In this document: in pieces, positions 23,391-27,949 of the stretch
How positions within the stretch are numbered: the first letter of the stretch is position 1
Layout: the number at the start of each line of letters is the position of its first letter
Origin: Anaerolineales bacterium
GTDB taxonomy: Bacteria > Chloroflexota > Anaerolineae > 4572-78 > NAK82
Length of the DNA stretch: 27,949 nt
Assembly (NCBI GenBank): GCA_024643945.1
Contig: JAHELX010000015.1
Span: 1 to 27,949 of the forward strand
Reading direction: 5' to 3'
Notes under the pieces: generated by a model
Told to the model about the DNA's origin: nothing
Seen by the model: the letters and a program-made list of their open reading frames with translations, nothing else
The model's database searches: none
Program-made: the position numbers and the translations under genes

Positions 23391-26300
23391 AACTCTCTGC
23401 GATTCTGACCCTGCTTAATGCTATACGCGCTTACCAAGATCTGGTCGACACACTGACCGGCAGATCACCGCACCTACCCGACAGTCCTCTCGGGCTGCTG
23501 TCGGCGGCCCGCCCGACATTACTGGCAGCTCTACATGCCCACACCCGGCGTCCCATGCTGGTAATCGTCGCTCGTGCCGACCACGCGCGAACCTTGATCC
23601 AGCAAATCCGCGCCTGGTCGCCTTACCCCGAAGCAGTGCTGCGTTTGCCCGACCCCGACGCCTTACCCTATGAAAAGGTTGCCTGGGGGCGTGACACCAT
23701 CCGCGAACGAGTCTCTGCACTGGCAGCGCTGACCAGTTGGCCCCGCACCCTCCAAAAAGCCAATGATGAGAAGGTGCGGGGTTGGCCCCAAACACTCCAA
23801 AAAGCCAATGATGAGAAGGTGCGGGGTTGGCCCCAAACACTCCAAAAAGCCAATGATGAGAAGGTGCAGGGTTGGCCCCAAACACTCCAGCAAGTGGACG
23901 GACAGAACGACGCCCCTCCCCCATTGCTCGTCACTTCCACCCGCGCGTTGATGCAGAAGACCGTACCGCCGGCTGATTTCCGTGCCGGCATCAGCACTCT
24001 GCGCGTCGGCCAACGGGTCGTTCTCCAAGACCTGCTGGCCGGCTGGCTGGATATCGGATATCGCGTCAGCAGCGTCGTCGAAGAGCCTGGCTACTTCAGC
24101 CGCCGAGGCGGGATCCTTGACGTTTTCCCGCCCAACCGGCCACTCCCCGTCCGCATCGAACTCTTCGGCGACGAGATCGATTCGATGCGTACCTTTGATC
24201 CCCTCACCCAACGCTCGGAGGACCGCATCGCCGCCTTCGATATCATACCTGCTCATGAGGGGCTCACACGCGTAGCCCCATCTGCCGCCGACGTGATCCG
24301 GCAGCTCGATTTCTCGTCGTGTCACCCGGTGGCTCAAATGGGCTTCGAGGAAGACATGGTACGCCTCAGCAACGCCGAGAGTTTCCGTGGTATCGAATTC
24401 TACCTACCTTTCTTCTACTCCAACCCGGCCTCACCTCTCGACTACCTGCCTACCGACGGCCTGTTAATCGTCGAAGACCCGGCTGAACTGACAGCTGTCC
24501 TGGGCGACTTGGAACAACAGGCAAGTGAACTGGCAGGGGATTTGCACCGCCAGGGTGAATTGCCGGCCAACTTGCCCAATCCTTATTTTAGCCAGGCCGA
24601 GCTGACGGCTGATTTGCGCCTTCGCCCGCACCTGATACTGGGGCGCACCGCCTGGCCTGATCATTCCCGCCCAGCAACCAGCGCAATGCCTGACGATCTT
24701 TCCCCATCCTATGCATCCCCTTTTGGGAAAGAAGATTTCGGATTTACCTCAGCCCCAGTCTTCGGTGGGCAGGTGAAGCGGCTAATGGACAACCTGCTTG
24801 AACGGCGAGGGGCAAGCGACCGAGTAGTGCTGGTCAGCCGCCAGGCCGCTCGCCTGGCCGACCTGCTGGCTGAACGGGATATCCCCTACCTTCATGGCAC
24901 CCCCATCTCTTCGAATGGAGAGCGAGTAGAGACCGCCCCTGGCCTTGCGCAGGAAGGAAATAGCGAACTGCCGCCGCCAGGTAGCATCACCATCGTCAGA
25001 GGTTCGCTGGCAGCAGGCTGGATTCTAAGCACAGCAAGCATTGAGGACGATTCACATGCTCCGCGCGGCAACTCAGGGCGAACCGCCACTATCTGCACCC
25101 TGTTGACTGACGCGGAGATTTTCGGCTATCAAAAACCAGAACCGCGCCGCCGTCCGGCGGTTCGCCGTGCGGTGACGCCAGAGAGCTTCTTCGCCGATGT
25201 GCAGCCGGGCGATTACGTCGTCCACATCGAACACGGTATTGGGGTCTTTCGGGGCCTGGTAAAGCTCGATTTTGAGGGTGTGGAACGTGAATACTTCCAA
25301 GTAGACTATGCCGGGAATGACAAGCTCTACGTGCCAATCCATCAGGCTGACCGCCTGTCGCGCTACGTGGGTAGCGACGACCGCCCACCATTACTCAATC
25401 GGCTGGGCAGTGCTGACTGGAATATCGTCAAGCGTCGTGCCAAGCGAGCGGTTGAAGAGATTGCCAGCGAGTTACTGGAAATCTATGCCGCCCGCGAAAT
25501 TGCACCAGGACACGCTTTTGCCCCGGATACATCCTGGCAACAGGAACTGGAAGCCGCTTTCCCTTATGTAGAAACCGAGGACCAATCGCGCGCCATCGAG
25601 CAGGTGAAGGCCGATATGGAGAAGCCCAAGCCGATGGATCGCCTCATTTGCGGTGATGTGGGCTATGGCAAAACCGAAGTCGCCTTGCGCGCTGCTTTCA
25701 AGGCCGTGATGGACGGTATGCAGGTGGCAGTGCTTGTCCCCACCACCGTGCTCGCTCAGCAACACTATCAGACTTTTGTCGAGCGCTTAAAACCCTACCC
25801 GGTCGTTGTCGAGATGCTCTCCCGCTTTCGCTCCAAAAAAGAGCAGCAGCAAATTCTGGAAGGAATGCGCAACGGGACGGTTGACATCGTCATTGGCACC
25901 CATCGCCTGCTGCAAAAAGACGTGGCGTTTAAAAACCTGGGCCTGCTGATTACTGACGAGGAACAGCGCTTTGGTGTGAGTGATAAAGAGCGATTGAAGA
26001 AGATACGTACAGAGATGGACGTGTTGACCCTCACCGCCACCCCTATACCTCGTACGCTTCATATGTCGCTTACCGGCGTGCGCGACATGAGTACGATCGA
26101 TACACCGCCAGAGGAACGACTGCCTATCAAAACTACTGTGGCTGAGTACGACGAAACTCTCATCCGCACTGCCATCTTGCGTGAATTAGATCGGGGTGGA
26201 CAGGTTTACTTTGTCCATAACCGGGTGATGGGTATTGAGCAGATGGCTCAGCGCGTAGCCAAAATCGTGCCCGAGGCGACCGTCGCCGTGGCGCATGGCC

Positions 26301-27235
26301 AGATGCCCGAGCGACATCTGGAGCGGGTGATGGTAGATTTCATGGCCGGTAAATACGATGTGTTAGTGTGTACATCTATCATCGAGAGCGGCCTCGACAT
26401 CCCCAACGCCAACACCATCATCATCAACCGGGCTGACCGCTTTGGACTGGCTCAGCTCTACCAATTACGCGGGCGCGTAGGACGCGGAGCGGTGCGAGCT
26501 TATGCTTACCTGCTCACGCCGAAGAACTATGAACTGAGTGAGACAGCCCGCAAGCGGCTAGAGGCTATCGCTGAAGCCAGTGAGTTAGGCGCAGGCTTCC
26601 GCATTGCCATGCGTGACCTGGAAATTCGAGGGGCCGGCGAGCTGCTGGGGGCGCGCCAACACGGCCACATTGCCGCCGTCGGTTTCGACCTATACTGTCG
26701 CCTGCTGGCACAGGCGGTGCGCGAACTGAAGGGCGAGTCGCCGGAGTTGGTCACTGGCGATGTGGCAGCTGCCTATCTCACCCCTCTGACGGAAGGGGTA
26801 CAGATTAACCTGCCGCTACCTGTCTACTTGCCCGAGGACTACGTCCCGGACGAGTCTCTTCGCCTGCAGCTCTACCGACGCCTGGCTGGGTTGGTCAGCG
26901 AAGAAGAGATAGCGACGATAGCTCATGAATTGGAGGACCGCTTCGGGAACTTGCCAGAGCCAGTCGTCAACCTCCTGTATCAACTGAAGTTGAAGGCGCT
27001 GGCCTTAGAATCGGGCGTGCAAGCCATCAGTGTTGAGTCCGGACAAATTGTCATCAAAGCTGAGGGACTGGAAGACCTGGACCGGTCGGGGCTTCAACGC
27101 CGCGTGGGCCCTCAAACTCGTGTGACGCGGCGGCAAATATGGATGCCGATGCATCCCAGTCCATCGCTCTGGCAGGCGGAGCTGGAGAGGATTTTGCGCT
27201 TGATGCGTCGGATGATGCACGATCCGGGCGGATGA
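23387..27235 (+). CDS. mfd: Transcription-repair coupling factor Mfd
   Basis: DNA translocase that removes stalled RNA polymerase and recruits UvrA. The 1282 residues are somewhat longer than usual. N-terminal UvrB-like modules run to about 330 ([43 protein letters not shown]). The RNA-polymerase-interacting domain lies about 600-670 ([18 protein letters not shown]). The RecG-like motor has Walker [33 protein letters not shown] and RGRVGRG. The C-terminal TRCF domain begins near [17 protein letters not shown]. Residues 118-177 hold an insertion made of three near-identical 15-residue repeats plus a partial one, between the strand pair that normally reads RVSALAAL and [12 protein letters not shown]. 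The start is TTG overlapping the pth stop (TTGA), so translation is probably coupled. Confidence 0.97.
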   Translation: MKLSAILTLLNAIRAYQDLVDTLTGRSPHLPDSPLGLLSAARPTLLAALHAHTRRPMLVIVARADHARTLIQQIRAWSPYPEAVLRLPDPDALPYEKVAWGRDTIRERVSALAALTSWPRTLQKANDEKVRGWPQTLQKANDEKVRGWPQTLQKANDEKVQGWPQTLQQVDGQNDAPPPLLVTSTRALMQKTVPPADFRAGISTLRVGQRVVLQDLLAGWLDIGYRVSSVVEEPGYFSRRGGILDVFPPNRPLPVRIELFGDEIDSMRTFDPLTQRSEDRIAAFDIIPAHEGLTRVAPSAADVIRQLDFSSCHPVAQMGFEEDMVRLSNAESFRGIEFYLPFFYSNPASPLDYLPTDGLLIVEDPAELTAVLGDLEQQASELAGDLHRQGELPANLPNPYFSQAELTADLRLRPHLILGRTAWPDHSRPATSAMPDDLSPSYASPFGKEDFGFTSAPVFGGQVKRLMDNLLERRGASDRVVLVSRQAARLADLLAERDIPYLHGTPISSNGERVETAPGLAQEGNSELPPPGSITIVRGSLAAGWILSTASIEDDSHAPRGNSGRTATICTLLTDAEIFGYQKPEPRRRPAVRRAVTPESFFADVQPGDYVVHIEHGIGVFRGLVKLDFEGVEREYFQVDYAGNDKLYVPIHQADRLSRYVGSDDRPPLLNRLGSADWNIVKRRAKRAVEEIASELLEIYAAREIAPGHAFAPDTSWQQELEAAFPYVETEDQSRAIEQVKADMEKPKPMDRLICGDVGYGKTEVALRAAFKAVMDGMQVAVLVPTTVLAQQHYQTFVERLKPYPVVVEMLSRFRSKKEQQQILEGMRNGTVDIVIGTHRLLQKDVAFKNLGLLITDEEQRFGVSDKERLKKIRTEMDVLTLTATPIPRTLHMSLTGVRDMSTIDTPPEERLPIKTTVAEYDETLIRTAILRELDRGGQVYFVHNRVMGIEQMAQRVAKIVPEATVAVAHGQMPERHLERVMVDFMAGKYDVLVCTSIIESGLDIPNANTIIINRADRFGLAQLYQLRGRVGRGAVRAYAYLLTPKNYELSETARKRLEAIAEASELGAGFRIAMRDLEIRGAGELLGARQHGHIAAVGFDLYCRLLAQAVRELKGESPELVTGDVAAAYLTPLTEGVQINLPLPVYLPEDYVPDESLRLQLYRRLAGLVSEEEIATIAHELEDRFGNLPEPVVNLLYQLKLKALALESGVQAISVESGQIVIKAEGLEDLDRSGLQRRVGPQTRVTRRQIWMPMHPSPSLWQAELERILRLMRRMMHDPGG
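23738..23890 (+). repeat. Three 45-bp tandem repeats plus a partial copy, in frame in mfd
   Basis: Units at 23738-23782, 23783-23827 and 23828-23872, with 18 bp of a fourth. Units 1 and 2 match at 42 of 45 positions, units 2 and 3 at 44 of 45. Each encodes WP(R/Q)[10 protein letters not shown](R/Q)G. In unit 1 the perfect inverted arms CCCCGCACC (23741-23749) and GGTGCGGGG (23773-23781) flank a 23-nt loop; in units 2 and 3 the left arm is altered. The length is a multiple of three, so the frame is kept. Confidence 0.93.
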
Positions 27236-27275
27236 ATTTCCTCAGAATTATAGGAAATCCTTCCTAATTAGAAGG

Positions 27276-27304
27276 TTGAAACCCGTTGCCTGAAATGTTA
27301 TAAT
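27276..27304 (+). promoter_or_regulatory. Strong promoter upstream of the response regulator
   Basis: TTGAAA (27276-27281), a 17-bp spacer and a perfect TATAAT (27299-27304) with a TGn extension (TGTTATAAT). It is about 200 nt upstream of the response regulator start, so the transcript has a long leader (about 27311-27505). That leader holds small inverted pairs such as GTGA-TACG-TCAC and GGTC-CAT-GACC, but I recognise no known riboswitch or RNA. Just after mfd, CCTTC/GAAGG (around 27259-27275) forms a small hairpin without a T-run. Confidence 0.75.
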
Positions 27305-27505
27305 TGTAGAAGCCATTGCATTACGATCCAAGTGATACGTCACATTGCGCGTGTCAGGTCCATGACCCACCTCAAGACTCGGGGCGCGGACTCGCTACGA
27401 ACTTTAAAAGTGACCTTTTTTTCACAATTTTGATGGAAGAAACCAGGTAATCTCCCTCTTCTTTAACTACGTGCCTCGCCCGGTTCTCCGGAAAGGCAGG
27501 CGTGC

Positions 27506-27874
27506 ATGCGAACCATTTTGTTTGTTGAAGATACCAGCGAGCAACGTGATCTGCTGGCAATGTTTCTTGGGATGAATGGTTATCACGTCGAAGTAGCCAA
27601 CGACGGGATTGAGGGATTGGCCCAGGCTCGAAAATATAAGCCAGACCTCATTTTGCTGGACCTGGGCATGCCCAAAATGGATGGCTATCAGATGATGGAA
27701 GAGCTGCGCGCCGATGAAGCACTGAAAGGCATTCCCATCGTCGTTATCTCTGCCTGGACTGCTACTGTTCACCGCGAGCGGGCCGAAGCTGCTGGCGCCG
27801 ACGTCTTCATCACCAAGCCTTTTGAACTGACCCACATCCTGAAGACGGTCCAAGAATACGTGTCTTCGGAGTGA
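27506..27874 (+). CDS. Single-domain response regulator (CheY-like receiver)
   Basis: A 122-residue receiver domain with no output domain. Acidic pocket E8/D9 (LFVEDTS), phospho-acceptor D52 (LILLDLGMPKMDG), S82 in VVISAW as the switch Ser/Thr, and K104 in FITKPF are all present, so it should accept phosphate from a histidine kinase. No kinase is in the window. The ATG has AAGG with a longer-than-ideal spacing of about 13 nt. It is monocistronic as far as visible, with its own promoter 200 nt upstream and a hairpin downstream. It probably passes a signal through protein contact, as CheY or Spo0F do; its partner cannot be named. Confidence 0.94.
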   Translation: MRTILFVEDTSEQRDLLAMFLGMNGYHVEVANDGIEGLAQARKYKPDLILLDLGMPKMDGYQMMEELRADEALKGIPIVVISAWTATVHRERAEAAGADVFITKPFELTHILKTVQEYVSSE

Positions 27875-27899
27875 TCTGCTTTCTCTTCAACAATGACCA

Positions 27900-27924
27900 G
27901 CCCCTGCCGGAAGTCGGCAGGGGC
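27900..27924 (+). terminator. Hairpin terminator candidate after the response regulator
   Basis: GCCCCTGCCG (27900-27909) pairs perfectly with CGGCAGGGGC (27915-27924) around a 5-nt loop, 26 nt after the stop. The following bases (CTCGTCATG) lack a T-run, so it may be a weak or Rho-assisted terminator. Confidence 0.5.
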
Positions 27925-27949
27925 CTCGTCATGTCCAGTTTACCTCCTG

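Noticed and set aside
23738..23890. Possible CRISPR array (evenly spaced repeats)
   Set aside because: The units are directly tandem without unique spacers, lie in frame inside mfd and there are no cas genes.

Overview
The window looks like a chromosomal segment of a Chloroflexota bacterium (Anaerolineae/Caldilineae-like). This is inferred from the gene types, not from a marker gene. The supporting traits are secreted or anchored proteins on Pro/Thr stalks, a bacterial SH3 protein, a receptor-like Ser/Thr kinase with TPRs, a GAF-PAS-cyclase, large GT-C-type membrane proteins, frequent GTG/TTG starts and fairly high GC. No rRNA, tRNA, CRISPR array, phage gene or transposase gene was seen.

Layout. 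(1) 1-2520: a LacI-family regulator followed by a MalK/UgpC-type ABC ATPase, both on the minus strand. The regulator has a consensus promoter overlapped by two perfect 16-18 bp palindromic operators. (2) 2594-6927, minus: two polytopic membrane proteins, probably GT-C glycosyltransferase-like, in one transcription unit. (3) 7130-7670, plus: a small ribbon-helix-helix-like protein with its own promoter, a cluster of ATTAC/GTAAT boxes over that promoter, and a strong terminator. (4) 7688-10760, minus: two exported proteins. One has five copies of a ~95-residue domain with a TG(T/S)KPEYG motif; the other is an anchored SH3b protein. (5) 10925-11821, plus: CinA/PncC amidohydrolase and a small hypothetical protein. 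(6) 11818-16753, minus: a signalling block of transmembrane Ser/Thr kinase, adenylate cyclase (GAF-PAS-CHD) and a translationally coupled FlK-like hot-dog thioesterase. (7) 16880-17023: a 144-bp non-coding miniature element with GTAA-type inverted ends and a perfect 8-bp target duplication, IS66-like. (8) 17106-18104, minus: a family 2 glycosyltransferase. (9) 18240-27235, plus: smc, an exported Ig-like protein, pth and mfd, probably one housekeeping operon. (10) 27276-27874, plus: a single-domain response regulator with a strong promoter and a ~200-nt leader.

The most notable non-gene structure is DNA with inverted-repeat character. It includes the IS66-like MITE, a REP-like hairpin after the kinase, a long inverted repeat in the leader of the membrane-protein operon, and palindromic or tandem repeats kept in frame inside smc (hinge loop) and mfd (three 45-bp units near the N-terminus). 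Several sigma-70-type promoters are almost perfect (TTGACA, 17 bp, TATAAT/TATACT/TACAAT). I see no clear new defence or metabolic system. The best candidates for something undescribed are the five-fold KPEYG repeat protein, the RHH protein with its ATTAC operator, and the cyclase-thioesterase coupling.
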